From contig JAGXTE010000016.1 in assembly GCA_018334095.1 (NCBI GenBank), forward strand, positions 1-53,596: a DNA stretch of 53,596 bases. The letters are read 5' to 3'. This document shows positions 24,923 through 34,603 of this stretch, one piece after another. The translations under genes and the position numbers were made by a program. Position 1 is the first letter of the stretch, and the number at the start of each line of letters is the position of its first letter. Origin of the DNA: Nitrosarchaeum sp. (lineage in GTDB: Archaea; Thermoproteota; Nitrososphaeria; Nitrososphaerales; Nitrosopumilaceae). The notes under the pieces were generated by a model, which made no database searches, was not told the origin of the DNA, and was given only the letters and a program-made list of their open reading frames with translations.

Positions 24923-26770
24923 TTGGACAAAAATTACATTATCTCAAAACTCATCTATGCGATTACAAACAACATAGGGGATTTTGGAAGAAACCAATAT
25001 CTTCTAAAAAGAATTAAGGAAAATGAAACTCTTTTTGAATCTGATAAAAAATATCTGAAAAAAATTTTAGAAGTAGATAGTACTGAGATAAAAAAAGATA
25101 AACAAACAGATATGTTAAAAAAAGAATTATCGGTATTCCTAAATCCAAATCTAACCAAATGCTCACTATGTAATAGGGATATCCAATTAAATGAGAAATC
25201 TACAAGACAAGATAAAGACTGGTTTCACTCAGATTGTTTTAATACACTCTCTAAAGTCAAAGAGGAAAAAATACGTAAGAAAAATACATATGAAAATGCA
25301 GATAGTGTATCTAAAGTATCATCTAGGATAAAAAAAGATCCTGTCCAAATTTTACTAACTGCTGCAATCTTTATTTTCTTAATTGTAACAGTCTATTTTC
25401 TTCTAGGACCATTAAGCATGATTGCGATGGGATTGGGCGGTTTTATTACAATGTATCATGTTCTTGGGGCAAGTAAAAAGCTGTACTCAAAAAATATTAC
25501 AGGAATGCGTGCACCGTCCATATTTTTAATATTCTTACTTGGTTCTCCGTTTCTTATTGCAACATTGATTGCTTACGAAGGATATACACTACTAGAATCC
25601 CCCGTCAGAATAATTTTACTTTGGGCAATGACAATTTCATTTTGGTCAACAATGCTGTTTGTACCAATGGCAGTTTTAAGTAAACATAGAGAGGATAGTC
25701 AGACAGACATAAAGGAATTCCCAACTATTTCCATAATAATTCCTGCGTATAATGAAGAAAAAGTGATTGGACATACAATAGAAGGACTGCTAGAAACAAT
25801 CTATCCAAAAAAAGAAATAATATTTGTAGATGATGGAAGCAAAGACAAGACATTATCCATTGCAATGCAATACAAAGAAAAGATCAAAGTGTTACATAAA
25901 GAAAATGGTGGAAAGGCATCTGCGTTAAATTATGGTCTAGTATATGCAACTGGAGAGATTATTGTAATAGTTGATGCAGACACAATTATTGGAAGACATT
26001 CTTTAAAAGAAATTGTAAAAGGATTTGAAATAAATGAACATGTTGCAGCTGTTGCAGGTAATATCAAAGTAAGAAACAGGGTTAATTGGATTACAAAATG
26101 TCAGGCCTTAGAATACATCACAGGAATACAAATAGTTCGACGAGCTTTCGATGTGTTTGGTTCTATAACGATTGTTCCAGGAGCACTGGGTGCTTTCAAA
26201 AAATCATATCTTGCAGAAGCTGGAATTTATGGCAAAGAAACCATAGTCGAAGATTTTGATCAGACAATTAAATTACTAAAGGCAGGTTTGATTACTCAGG
26301 GAAGCTCAAAAGCTACTGCATATACGGAGGCGCCAAATACACTGCATGATTTTGTAGCCCAAAGAAAAAGATGGTATCGTGGAAATATTCAGGTGTTAAA
26401 AAGACATTCAGATGCATTGTTTAATCCACGGTTTGGGTATCTGCAAAGATTGTCGTTACCGTATCTGTTTTTGGGAATGGTAATTACACCAATCATTGGA
26501 TTTACGGCTACTGCAAATGCCATTTTGGGAATAATTATGGGGGACGGATTGTATGTTTTGCAGGTGTCTTTGATTTTTGTCGTAGTTCACTATCTAATGT
26601 CTGCGTTAGCTATTAGGATAGATGGAGAAGATCCTAAATTATTATGGCATGCAGGCTTTTTGGTTTTTGGATTTAAACAGATAATAGACTTTTTGCTACT
26701 AAAAGCAATCTTAGAGCAACTAAGAAAGAAAAAGGCAACATGGACAAGTGCTAAAAGAATAGGCGTGTAA
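24923..26770 (+). CDS. Processive family 2 glycosyltransferase with N-terminal zinc module
   Basis: 615 residues from TTG. Residues 1-105 match the N-terminus of the left-edge ATPase: GDFGRNQY at 19-26, DKKYL at 41-45 and the same zinc ligands C80, C83, H102, C105. Membrane helices follow (about 142-182, 198-220, 229-252). The GT2 domain holds DD303-304, DAD351-353, ED443-444 and QRKRW480-484, the processive synthase set (hyaluronan, cellulose or PgaC type). Further helices lie after 500 and would form the export channel. It likely polymerises and exports a beta-linked polysaccharide; the sugar is unknown. The deacetylase-like gene is immediately downstream. Confidence 0.9.
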   Translation: MDKNYIISKLIYAITNNIGDFGRNQYLLKRIKENETLFESDKKYLKKILEVDSTEIKKDKQTDMLKKELSVFLNPNLTKCSLCNRDIQLNEKSTRQDKDWFHSDCFNTLSKVKEEKIRKKNTYENADSVSKVSSRIKKDPVQILLTAAIFIFLIVTVYFLLGPLSMIAMGLGGFITMYHVLGASKKLYSKNITGMRAPSIFLIFLLGSPFLIATLIAYEGYTLLESPVRIILLWAMTISFWSTMLFVPMAVLSKHREDSQTDIKEFPTISIIIPAYNEEKVIGHTIEGLLETIYPKKEIIFVDDGSKDKTLSIAMQYKEKIKVLHKENGGKASALNYGLVYATGEIIVIVDADTIIGRHSLKEIVKGFEINEHVAAVAGNIKVRNRVNWITKCQALEYITGIQIVRRAFDVFGSITIVPGALGAFKKSYLAEAGIYGKETIVEDFDQTIKLLKAGLITQGSSKATAYTEAPNTLHDFVAQRKRWYRGNIQVLKRHSDALFNPRFGYLQRLSLPYLFLGMVITPIIGFTATANAILGIIMGDGLYVLQVSLIFVVVHYLMSALAIRIDGEDPKLLWHAGFLVFGFKQIIDFLLLKAILEQLRKKKATWTSAKRIGV

Positions 26771-26898
26771 AAGACACAATATCTTTTTGCAAACCAAATA
26801 ACAATGTGAGACTAAAGTTATTGAAAATATATCTAATGTGTGGTGAAATTAATTTACAACTATATTAATACAAAACATTAAACAAATAATCAGTATCC

Positions 26899-29430
26899 AT
26901 GCAAATCAATATGAAAATTTTATTATCATTAACAATATTTTTGCTATCATTTTCAATATTTATTGAACAATCGTCTGCAGAAAGTACTGGAAACATTGAT
27001 CTTTTATTGAAATACGATAATGGAAACAAGGCAAGCATCGAATCAACATCATTAAAAATATACAAAGATTTTGATAAAAATCCAATAACAGAAATTCAAG
27101 TACAAAGCAATCCAGTGCAAATAACAAATCTACCATTAAACCACAAATACAAAATTGAACTGTATTATAATGATCATTTCCAGAGTGTAGACTATTATGA
27201 TCTAAAAAAGGCAACTAATAATTTTGAAATGAATGTAAAATTACCAGGCGGGATAAAATTAGGGGTTTTTTACCAAGATGGACAGACACCAATACCTAAC
27301 GCCAGTATATTTTTTAAAACAATGAGTGGAAAAATAGTAGGATTTGATCAAACAGACTTTAATGGAGATACGGTCCGTTTTTGGCTTCCACAAACCATCA
27401 ACAATGATTATTACAGCGTAGAAGTTGTAATAGATCCTCAATTAAAATACACATATTCTCCATTACAAATACAGTCATCACTTTCTAAAGACAACAAAAT
27501 AGTAACAAAGTGGCCAAAGATAATCAATTCAGCAATAACAGTAGAAGTTTACAAAGATGAAAAGACAAAGGTATCCGAATCGGATGGACCACTTACAATT
27601 CAAGTAAATGATAAAAAGAAATCCAAAGTATTGGATTCCCCAGTATCATACAAAGGAGATGCGGTATTGTCTAACATTCCTGTAGGGACATATGCGTTTC
27701 ATGTTGTTTCAAAAAACACTGGTGAGATAATTGCATCAAAAAAAGTAACCCTGTCTGGAAGTCATGAACCAATAAAGATATTCACAAACGATCCACAACT
27801 GAATTTTGATGGGTTGTATTGCAACTGTGTTGCGTTTAGATTCGATGACGTACAGGATTATTTTTTGAGCAATTCCCAAATTCAAATGATGAAACTGTTT
27901 GAAGAAGAAGAAGCGGGGATTACAGTTGGAGTAATTGGTGGAGTAACAGGTAAAGATCCTAGAATAGTTAGTGAAATCAAAGAACAAGTGCAAGCAAATC
28001 CACGATTTGAGATTGCAAGTCACAGTTGGAACAATAGGGTAATTACTAGTTTATCTTCGGAGGCACAAGAAGAACTAATTAAAAATACAGACGCCAAAAT
28101 TCAGGAACTATTTCAAGTAAAACCACACACGTTTATTCCTCCAGAAAACATTTTTGATGATAAGACCATAACATATTTGAAAAAATACGATTATGATCAC
28201 CTTAGTGCATCAGTTCAAACAGATGTTCCATCAAAATTTGTCAAATCTGATTTTTATCACTTTAACACAGCAGTATCTACTGCAAAATTAGACCCAATTA
28301 CTTCATATTGGAACCACAATTCAAAGGAAAAAATATTAGAATTCATAGATGACAGTCTCTTTGATTATGGTTATGCAGTAGTAATGATTCATCCCTACGA
28401 ATTTTCAAATTATGACGGCGGGGCATACACAAATGAAGTAAACCAGACCAAATTTGAGGAGTTAAAAGATGTGATTTTGACACTAAAATCTAAAGGATAT
28501 TCCTTACTGCCTGTAGGAAAAATAGACGAGTATGATTCTGTAGTTTTTGAGAAAATTGTAAAAAATCAGACACGTACAAATGAGAATGTAAATTGTAACT
28601 GCGTTGCGTTTAAAATTGACAACGTACAAGATTTCTGGCTAAATGATGTTCAAAATAATCTCATAAACACATTCTCAGAAAATAATGTTCCAGTAACAAC
28701 AAGTATCATCGGTAAATTTTTTGGAAGTGATCCCAAAACTGTTGATTTTTTAAAGCAACAAATTCAAGACAAGAAAATAGATGTAGCAATTAGAGGTTGG
28801 GAGTTATTAGATCATTCACTGTATGAAACAGAAGAGCAAGCATCTAGTATTGAGCAAACAAACAGTCAGATATCTAAAAAATTAGGAATAAAGTCAGAAA
28901 TATTTTCAGCGCCATTTGGCAAATTCAATAATTATACCATAGACGCATCAAGACAAAACAACATAGCGTATGTTAGTGCAATGACTACCACTGATACGTT
29001 AAATGTCAAGTCTTACCCACGTCACATCCCTGAGACATCATACTTGCCAAATCTTTTAGATGATGATCCATTTCTTCAAGGAACTGTAGTTGAAAAAATG
29101 CTAACTAAAATAAAAAATCAGCAAAAAACGTATGGTTATGCATTGATCAGTACACAGCCATCAGATTTTGCAATGCGTGATGGCGAGTTTAAGAATCAAA
29201 CAAATGAAGACAAAATAAAGCTACTCGAAAAGTTAATTGATAATCTTAAGAAAAATAACATAAAAATTGTATCATTAACAGACATTCCTCAAGAATCATT
29301 GTTTAAAAAATATCCCGCATGGATTAAACATGTTTACGTATGGCATGAACAAGGAAAAATCACTGACATAGAATTAGAAAATGCAATCAACAACCTTACT
29401 GTAAGAACAATAATAGTGCCTCACCAGTAA
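26899..29430 (+). CDS. Secreted protein with two NodB-like polysaccharide deacetylase domains
   Basis: 843 residues with a signal peptide (about 1-27). Residues 28-300 form beta-sandwich repeats. Two tandem NodB-like domains begin at about 310 and 565, each opening with CNCVAF(R/K). Domain 1 keeps the FDD motif (FRFDDVQD) and first His of the metal motif (ASHSWNN) but has Asn in place of the second His; IPPEN follows. Domain 2 has IDN for DD and lacks the His pair (IRGWELL), so it is probably non-catalytic. The C-terminus (WIKHVYVWHEQGKIT) matches the nearby 3D protein. With the upstream synthase it resembles a PgaC/PgaB-type polymer-modifying pair. Confidence 0.85.
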   Translation: MQINMKILLSLTIFLLSFSIFIEQSSAESTGNIDLLLKYDNGNKASIESTSLKIYKDFDKNPITEIQVQSNPVQITNLPLNHKYKIELYYNDHFQSVDYYDLKKATNNFEMNVKLPGGIKLGVFYQDGQTPIPNASIFFKTMSGKIVGFDQTDFNGDTVRFWLPQTINNDYYSVEVVIDPQLKYTYSPLQIQSSLSKDNKIVTKWPKIINSAITVEVYKDEKTKVSESDGPLTIQVNDKKKSKVLDSPVSYKGDAVLSNIPVGTYAFHVVSKNTGEIIASKKVTLSGSHEPIKIFTNDPQLNFDGLYCNCVAFRFDDVQDYFLSNSQIQMMKLFEEEEAGITVGVIGGVTGKDPRIVSEIKEQVQANPRFEIASHSWNNRVITSLSSEAQEELIKNTDAKIQELFQVKPHTFIPPENIFDDKTITYLKKYDYDHLSASVQTDVPSKFVKSDFYHFNTAVSTAKLDPITSYWNHNSKEKILEFIDDSLFDYGYAVVMIHPYEFSNYDGGAYTNEVNQTKFEELKDVILTLKSKGYSLLPVGKIDEYDSVVFEKIVKNQTRTNENVNCNCVAFKIDNVQDFWLNDVQNNLINTFSENNVPVTTSIIGKFFGSDPKTVDFLKQQIQDKKIDVAIRGWELLDHSLYETEEQASSIEQTNSQISKKLGIKSEIFSAPFGKFNNYTIDASRQNNIAYVSAMTTTDTLNVKSYPRHIPETSYLPNLLDDDPFLQGTVVEKMLTKIKNQQKTYGYALISTQPSDFAMRDGEFKNQTNEDKIKLLEKLIDNLKKNNIKIVSLTDIPQESLFKKYPAWIKHVYVWHEQGKITDIELENAINNLTVRTIIVPHQ

Positions 29431-29453
29431 CGATTAACACGTTAATTTTCAAA

Positions 29454-30410
29454 TTAGATGGAATTTGTTTTATAAAATGGACTAGTTTTCCATTTGCATT
29501 CATCAAGACCGAATTTATGCTGGCATTTTAAACAAACATAATCCGTAGACAGTTGTGGAAAGAAATTTGAACAATCATTGCATATGTAATGATTTTTCAT
29601 AACACGGTAATCAACACCTAATGCCTTGATCAATTTTTTACAACTAGGACATAGATCATTTACATATGTATTGTCTTCTGAAATATTTCCACACTCATAA
29701 TGTTCAATGAGTTTACCTGATCTGAATTTTGAGCTCTTACATGAAGGACAGTAGAAAATCTGAGTAATAGATGTAGAATCACACTGACTACATGCGATTT
29801 CTTTTTTGTCTGATAGACGTGTTATTTTTCCTTGTTGTTCTAATTCTTTTAGATATGTAGATAGATATTCACTAGAATCATTAAATAAATTTTGTAAAAA
29901 ACTAAGACTAAAGTTTGAAGTTGATTGGAGCGTCATGTCAACACGATAACGAATCTTACTTTCAAGTTCTTCAATTTGTTTTGACATCATATCTACCTGA
30001 GACGATTCTTTTTTGAAAAAATTATCTTCTTCTTCAATAGTTTCAAAAGCAGATTTTATGTGTTCAAAACGAATTGGTTTTTGTAAATATTGGTATGCAC
30101 CTAATCGAATCATGTCTTTAACACCTTCATCATCTTCTTCAGTTGCTGTTACTAATAGAACTCGTATGTTTGGTTTTACTTCAAACATTTGAGTTAAAAC
30201 TGAACGTGCATCCGTATCTGGAAGCATGTAATCAAGCAAAACAATTGAATCTTTGTTATTGGATATCAGATCTTTGAATGTCGTGATACCTGTGGCACCA
30301 TTTGAACAGATATGGATTTGAGTATATCCTAATTTTTCAAGATAATTTTTCAATAGCATCCCTATTGCGGGACTATCTTCAATAATCAAAACATCGTTTT
30401 TAGAATTCAT
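29454..30410 (-). CDS. Response regulator with TackOD1-like zinc output domain
   Basis: 318 residues. CheY-like receiver 1-120 with acidic pocket E11/D12, phospho-acceptor D60 (VLLDYMLPD) and Lys111 (LQKPI). A coiled-coil/winged linker (130-200) precedes a C-terminal region with 12 Cys (207, 210, 221, 224, 240, 254, 257, 277, 280, 293, 296, 305), arranged as CxxC ribbons. This agrees with the thaumarchaeal output domain TackOD1 described for archaeal two-component systems; its molecular role is unknown. It is tail-to-tail with the deacetylase-like gene, so it may control the polysaccharide module. Confidence 0.82.
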   Translation of the reverse strand: MNSKNDVLIIEDSPAIGMLLKNYLEKLGYTQIHICSNGATGITTFKDLISNNKDSIVLLDYMLPDTDARSVLTQMFEVKPNIRVLLVTATEEDDEGVKDMIRLGAYQYLQKPIRFEHIKSAFETIEEEDNFFKKESSQVDMMSKQIEELESKIRYRVDMTLQSTSNFSLSFLQNLFNDSSEYLSTYLKELEQQGKITRLSDKKEIACSQCDSTSITQIFYCPSCKSSKFRSGKLIEHYECGNISEDNTYVNDLCPSCKKLIKALGVDYRVMKNHYICNDCSNFFPQLSTDYVCLKCQHKFGLDECKWKTSPFYKTNSI

Positions 30411-30560
30411 AAACTACCCTGATTAATCATTTGAATAAGCATCTATGATATTAATAATTAATTTAGCATATTGAAAAAATTGTTCAAAAACATTCACCAT
30501 TAGGCGATTTTAAATCAAGTGTACAAAAGACTAAATGTCGTAAAAAGTGACGATTTTTTG

Positions 30561-31265
30561 ATGATTCATGTTCCATCGCTTGCCATAGGGGCAGGAATTG
30601 CATCAATTACATTAATTGTAGTATTTTTTGCATTTAATGTATCAAGTAATGAGTCCGAATTAGTAGTTGCACCTACACCTGTGATTCAAGAAACTGGTCC
30701 TGCGCAGATTACAAGTGCAACATTTTTTGAGAACGGTTCACCAATTATAGGTAATCCTAACGCACCAGTAACATTAATAGAATTTGGCGATTATCAGTGT
30801 TTTTACTGCAATCAGTTTTTCCATAAAACTGAGCCCGAACTTTTCAAAAACTATGTTGAAACAGGTAAAGTCAAAGTGATTTTCAAAGATTATACAATAA
30901 TTGGTCCAGATTCAATCTCCGCAGCTCATGCAGCTCATTGTGCTGATGACCAAGAAATGTTTTGGGAATATCATGATACGTTATACAACAACTGGAATGG
31001 AGAGAATAACGGATGGGCGTCATCTGAAAACCTGCTTGAATTTGCAAGAGATGTAGAGTTAGACATCGATATGTTCTCAAAATGCATGATAGAGTCAAAA
31101 CATACCGAAATTATTGCAAATAGCAATCAGGATGCCAAAGACCTTGGATTAACTGGAACTCCAGCATTTTTCGTTATTGGACCAGATAACAAGGTAACAA
31201 AGATTGGAGGAGCTCAACCATATGATGTTTTTGAGAGAATTTTCAATTCAGAGTTGGAAAAATAG
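30561..31265 (+). CDS. Membrane-anchored DsbA-like thiol oxidoreductase
   Basis: 234 residues from ATG (MIHVPSLAIG); a GTG at 30519 is possible, but a TATA-like TTTTAAAT at ~30508 suits the later start. One N-terminal helix (7-26) anchors the protein outside the membrane. Thioredoxin-fold active site CFYC (80-83) in FGDYQCFYCNQFF and the cis-Pro loop LTGTPAFFV are both present. It oxidises or isomerises cysteines of secreted proteins. CcdA and TlpA-like partners lie at 46.5-48.3 kb. Confidence 0.92.
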   Translation: MIHVPSLAIGAGIASITLIVVFFAFNVSSNESELVVAPTPVIQETGPAQITSATFFENGSPIIGNPNAPVTLIEFGDYQCFYCNQFFHKTEPELFKNYVETGKVKVIFKDYTIIGPDSISAAHAAHCADDQEMFWEYHDTLYNNWNGENNGWASSENLLEFARDVELDIDMFSKCMIESKHTEIIANSNQDAKDLGLTGTPAFFVIGPDNKVTKIGGAQPYDVFERIFNSELEK

Positions 31266-31363
31266 AAAAATCCTCGATCATTTTGTAAAAAGTATATAAA
31301 AATTTGTAAAAATTCCCTAATTAGTAAGATAGAATTAGCTCAATATCCTTATATGAGTACAGA

Positions 31364-31369
31364 AGGAGG
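31364..31369 (+). promoter_or_regulatory. Strong Shine-Dalgarno AGGAGG for mvaS
   Basis: AGGAGG lies 8 nt before the ATG at 31378, exceptional in a window where most genes appear leaderless. An upstream ATG at 31353 opens a 26-codon frame overlapping the gene start out of frame, which might affect translation. Confidence 0.55.
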
Positions 31370-31377
31370 CAAGCTAG

Positions 31378-32772
31378 ATGGCAGCTGGAATAGACGACAT
31401 TGCAATTTACATACCGCGATTATACATTGATGCAGCAGATTTTGCAAAAGCCAGGGGTTTGGACCCTGAAAAACTTCAGAAAGGGTTAGGGGTTTCTCAA
31501 ATGGCAATAGTTGACACAAACCAAGATCCAGCATGTCTTGCGGCAAATGCTTGTTTACAAATTATGCAAAAAAACAAGCTTTCACCAGAAGATATTGGAA
31601 GATTGTATGTATCGACTGAATCTTCATTTGACGAATCAAAAGCAATGAACTCTTACGTCATTGGCATGCTAGAGCAAGTTTATGGTCAAGGAGCGTTTGA
31701 GCATTGTGGTGGAGTAGAAACAAAATTTGCTTGTGTAAGCGGGTCATATGCACTTTATGATAATACAAATTGGATTAGAGCAGGAGAAGCAGAAGGAAAG
31801 CATGCACTGGTAGTTGTTTCAGACATTGCAAAATACGATATGGGTTCAAGTGGCGAAATGACTCAAGGAGCTGGAGCAGTTGTAATGCTACTCAATGACG
31901 AACCAAGACTGTTATCATTTGATCCTAAAGTAACAGCTACATCGATTAAAGACGAATATGATTTTTACAGACCGTTTGGAAAAGAAACTCCAATTGTACA
32001 TGGTCAGTATTCTAATCTTCTATACATGATTCAGGTAAGAAAGGCACTTGAAACTTACAAGAAAAAAGCAATATCATCAGGACTAATGAAGTTAGAACCT
32101 GGAGAGACAATTTTAGATCATATGGATTATCTTAACATGCACTTACCATACAGCAACATGGGCAAAAAAGCTCTTGCATATTTGGTAAGACATGAGTGGC
32201 GCCAACTTCCAAGATGGAAAAAAATAATTCAAGAGATAGGAATACCAGAACCAATTCCAAAAGATCCACGTGGAACAATCGAATCGGTATTGGGAGATGA
32301 AGAGTTTATGGCAAAAGACCACGAGTTTACAAAAGCATTTACAAAAACACGAGAGTTTCAAGAAGTCTATGAAGCAAAATTAGCAAGCTCACTTGTGGCA
32401 TCAAAGATGATTGGAAATCTCTATACTGCATCATTATATTTAGGATTTAGAAGTTGTCTTGAATTTGAATATCAAAAAGGAATTGATTTGAATGGAAAAC
32501 GTTTTGGATTTGGATCATATGGTAGTGGAAGTAGTGCCATGGTGTTTAGCGGCATAATCCAACCACAATACGAAGAAATTGTCAAAAACATGAACTTGGA
32601 AGCAGAACTTGCGCCAAGACGAAGGCTTACACTAGATGAGTATGAAACATTACATGAAAACAAACTCTCTCCAGAAGAGCCAATGCTTCATACAAAAAGA
32701 GAGTTCATCCTAGTAGATGTCAACACCACTACAGAATCTAGGGGTGAAAGACGATACATATTCAACGAATAA
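31378..32772 (+). CDS. mvaS: Hydroxymethylglutaryl-CoA synthase
   Basis: 464 residues. Catalytic Cys119 in FACVSGSYALYD; the acid/base Glu region YVSTESSFDESKA and active-site His in MHLPYSNMGKKA are present. The enzyme condenses acetyl-CoA and acetoacetyl-CoA to HMG-CoA, committing carbon to mevalonate and isoprenoid lipids. It is longer than the common archaeal form (~350), having inserts closer to the eukaryote/bacterial type. The DUF35 partner usually adjoining archaeal HMGS is not next to it; the only one here sits with a thiolase at 15.8 kb. Confidence 0.92.
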   Translation: MAAGIDDIAIYIPRLYIDAADFAKARGLDPEKLQKGLGVSQMAIVDTNQDPACLAANACLQIMQKNKLSPEDIGRLYVSTESSFDESKAMNSYVIGMLEQVYGQGAFEHCGGVETKFACVSGSYALYDNTNWIRAGEAEGKHALVVVSDIAKYDMGSSGEMTQGAGAVVMLLNDEPRLLSFDPKVTATSIKDEYDFYRPFGKETPIVHGQYSNLLYMIQVRKALETYKKKAISSGLMKLEPGETILDHMDYLNMHLPYSNMGKKALAYLVRHEWRQLPRWKKIIQEIGIPEPIPKDPRGTIESVLGDEEFMAKDHEFTKAFTKTREFQEVYEAKLASSLVASKMIGNLYTASLYLGFRSCLEFEYQKGIDLNGKRFGFGSYGSGSSAMVFSGIIQPQYEEIVKNMNLEAELAPRRRLTLDEYETLHENKLSPEEPMLHTKREFILVDVNTTTESRGERRYIFNE

Positions 32773-32776
32773 ACAA

Positions 32777-33322
32777 ATGTCAGAAGAATCAAATCCAATC
32801 AAAGAATATCTGTTTGATTATTTAGAATCTAAAAAAATTCAAGAGTTAACATCGCAATCAAAATTTCCGGAATTAATCAATGATGTTTTAGAAAATTGTT
32901 TTGACAAAGTAATTTCAATGGGTGAAAAAGAAGAAAGTCTGGCAACATTAGCCAGAGGGCTACTCCATTATCTATTGACAAATGCGTTGATTCCTAGTCA
33001 AAGAAAGATAGAATTCAATGGTATCGAAATAGACATTGTAATACCAAATTTAAAAACGCTAGAAAATGATCCAAATAAATCTCTAATAATATACATACCA
33101 AAAACCATGGATGTCAATACAATAAAGCAAAAACTTGACAGCCTAACAAAAATACAACCAACCAGCAAAAATATTTGGCTAGTACTCTCAAAGAAACTAG
33201 ATTTTCAAAATAACACATACGTCATTGAAAAGAAAAACCAATTATTTTCAAAAATAATTGTAGACATTGGACAGTTCGTAAATGTTCAAGGTCAAAATAA
33301 ATTCAAAATACTACGTATCTAA
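32777..33322 (+). CDS. Uncharacterised protein following mvaS
   Basis: 181 residues from ATG 4 nt after the mvaS stop, so probably co-transcribed. Helical N-terminus (IKEYLFDYLESKKIQEL), a central helix GLLHYLLTNALIPSQ, then alternating strands with IEFNGIEIDIVIPN and LIIYIPK, and NIWLVLSKKL. The strand pattern with EFNGIEIDIVIP recalls restriction-nuclease-like folds, but no complete catalytic triad is convincing. It ends 3 nt from the convergent bioD. Confidence 0.6.
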   Translation: MSEESNPIKEYLFDYLESKKIQELTSQSKFPELINDVLENCFDKVISMGEKEESLATLARGLLHYLLTNALIPSQRKIEFNGIEIDIVIPNLKTLENDPNKSLIIYIPKTMDVNTIKQKLDSLTKIQPTSKNIWLVLSKKLDFQNNTYVIEKKNQLFSKIIVDIGQFVNVQGQNKFKILRI

Positions 33323-33325
33323 AAC

Positions 33326-34027
33326 TTAATTCAGTAATGATTTCATATCAATATTTTTTTTAAATATTCTATAAAGAGAATGGTCACTCATATCATCAAT
33401 AAATGGGACAGAGCCAAGCACGGGTATCTGAGTTAAATTTTCCAAATCTCGTTTTAATTCCTTAACGCGATACCCGTCAACATCAAAATTGTTTATTATT
33501 ATTCCCTTGATTGGAATTTTATATTTTTCACACATCTTGCAAGTCATTATTGCATGATTGATGGCCCCTACCCTTGTTCTAGTGACAATAAGTGTGGGTA
33601 ATTTCATATCTTTTATCAAATTGGTGACAAAATAATTCTGAAGTATAGGAGTCATTATTCCACCCATCCCTTCAACAAGTAACATTGAATGTAATTTTGA
33701 TAATTTTTTAAATTGTTTTAAGATCAAAGAAATGTTTGGTTTGATTTTTAAATTTTTTAATGCAGTATAAGGCGATGCCATTATTGGAAAAAATTGTGGA
33801 TTCAAAAGTAATTCAGGATCAGTTACTTGAGCTGCAGTAGCTAAAATTTCCACATCTTCAGATTTGAATCCCTTTCTTTGAGGAATTCCTGCTGCAAATG
33901 GTTTCATTACGCCAACATCAATTCCCATCTTACGAAGTGTGACAGCAAGACCTGCAGTAACATATGTTTTACCAACATCAGTATCAGTTCCTGCGATAAA
34001 AAGAGAATATGGCAATAGTTTAGTCAA
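33326..34027 (-). CDS. bioD: Dethiobiotin synthetase
   Basis: 233 residues from a TTG immediately after the tbp stop, with no gap. P-loop GTDTDVGKTY (13-22), a Lys in VMKPFAAG, and VEGMGGIMTP with GXGG-type loop are all family landmarks. ATP-dependent closure of DAPA with CO2 gives dethiobiotin. Its arrangement behind TFB and TBP means it should be co-transcribed with basal transcription factors, away from bioA/B/F (38.7-44 kb). Confidence 0.93.
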   Translation of the reverse strand: MTKLLPYSLFIAGTDTDVGKTYVTAGLAVTLRKMGIDVGVMKPFAAGIPQRKGFKSEDVEILATAAQVTDPELLLNPQFFPIMASPYTALKNLKIKPNISLILKQFKKLSKLHSMLLVEGMGGIMTPILQNYFVTNLIKDMKLPTLIVTRTRVGAINHAIMTCKMCEKYKIPIKGIIINNFDVDGYRVKELKRDLENLTQIPVLGSVPFIDDMSDHSLYRIFKKNIDMKSLLN

Positions 34028-34588
34028 TTATGAATAAACCATTAAATTTTTCTCTTCAAGCATGCTGTGAATTTGATTGACAGAACGGTGTATGTCTTTT
34101 TCAAGTTTAGCACCAACACAGACTAATTTTCCTGAAGCAAAAATCAGAATCACGGTTTTTGGATCAAGCATTCTGTGAATTAATCCAGGAAATTGTTCTG
34201 GCTCATACATGCTTCTAGGCAAAGTTCGGGCAGCTTGTTCCAAGTTTACCCTACCTCCAAGATTAATTGATGAAACAATGTTTTGTATTGTAACTGTAGC
34301 ATCGTTTTTAATTTTTATTTTACCTTTTCTCAATATTTCAACAACTTTAGACACTGCATCTTCAGCTAATTCTTGCGACTTTGCACCAGTACAAACCATC
34401 TTACCAGAACTAAAAAGAAGTGTCGCAGTTTTTGGATTTTTGAGTCGAAATACTGCTCCAGGAAATTGTTCTGGATGATATTCTACATCAGGAAATTTTT
34501 TTGTAATATCTACAAGATCTAGTTTTTGGTCAATTGTTGCAGAGGCTACGACATTAACTATTGCAATTAACGGTTTTGTTTCTGTCAT
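34028..34588 (-). CDS. tbp: TATA-box binding protein
   Basis: 186 residues with the two-fold repeated saddle: IVNVVASATIDQKLDL and IQNIVSSINLGGRVNL open the repeats, and YHPEQFPGAVFRL/YEPEQFPGLIHRM plus LLFSSGKMVCTGAK/LIFASGKLVCVGAK match between halves. It binds promoter TATA boxes and recruits TFB and RNA polymerase. Normal archaeal length. It lies 15 nt downstream of tfb on the same strand. Confidence 0.97.
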   Translation of the reverse strand: MTETKPLIAIVNVVASATIDQKLDLVDITKKFPDVEYHPEQFPGAVFRLKNPKTATLLFSSGKMVCTGAKSQELAEDAVSKVVEILRKGKIKIKNDATVTIQNIVSSINLGGRVNLEQAARTLPRSMYEPEQFPGLIHRMLDPKTVILIFASGKLVCVGAKLEKDIHRSVNQIHSMLEEKNLMVYS

Positions 34589-34603
34589 ATTTTCTACTCT
34601 ATA

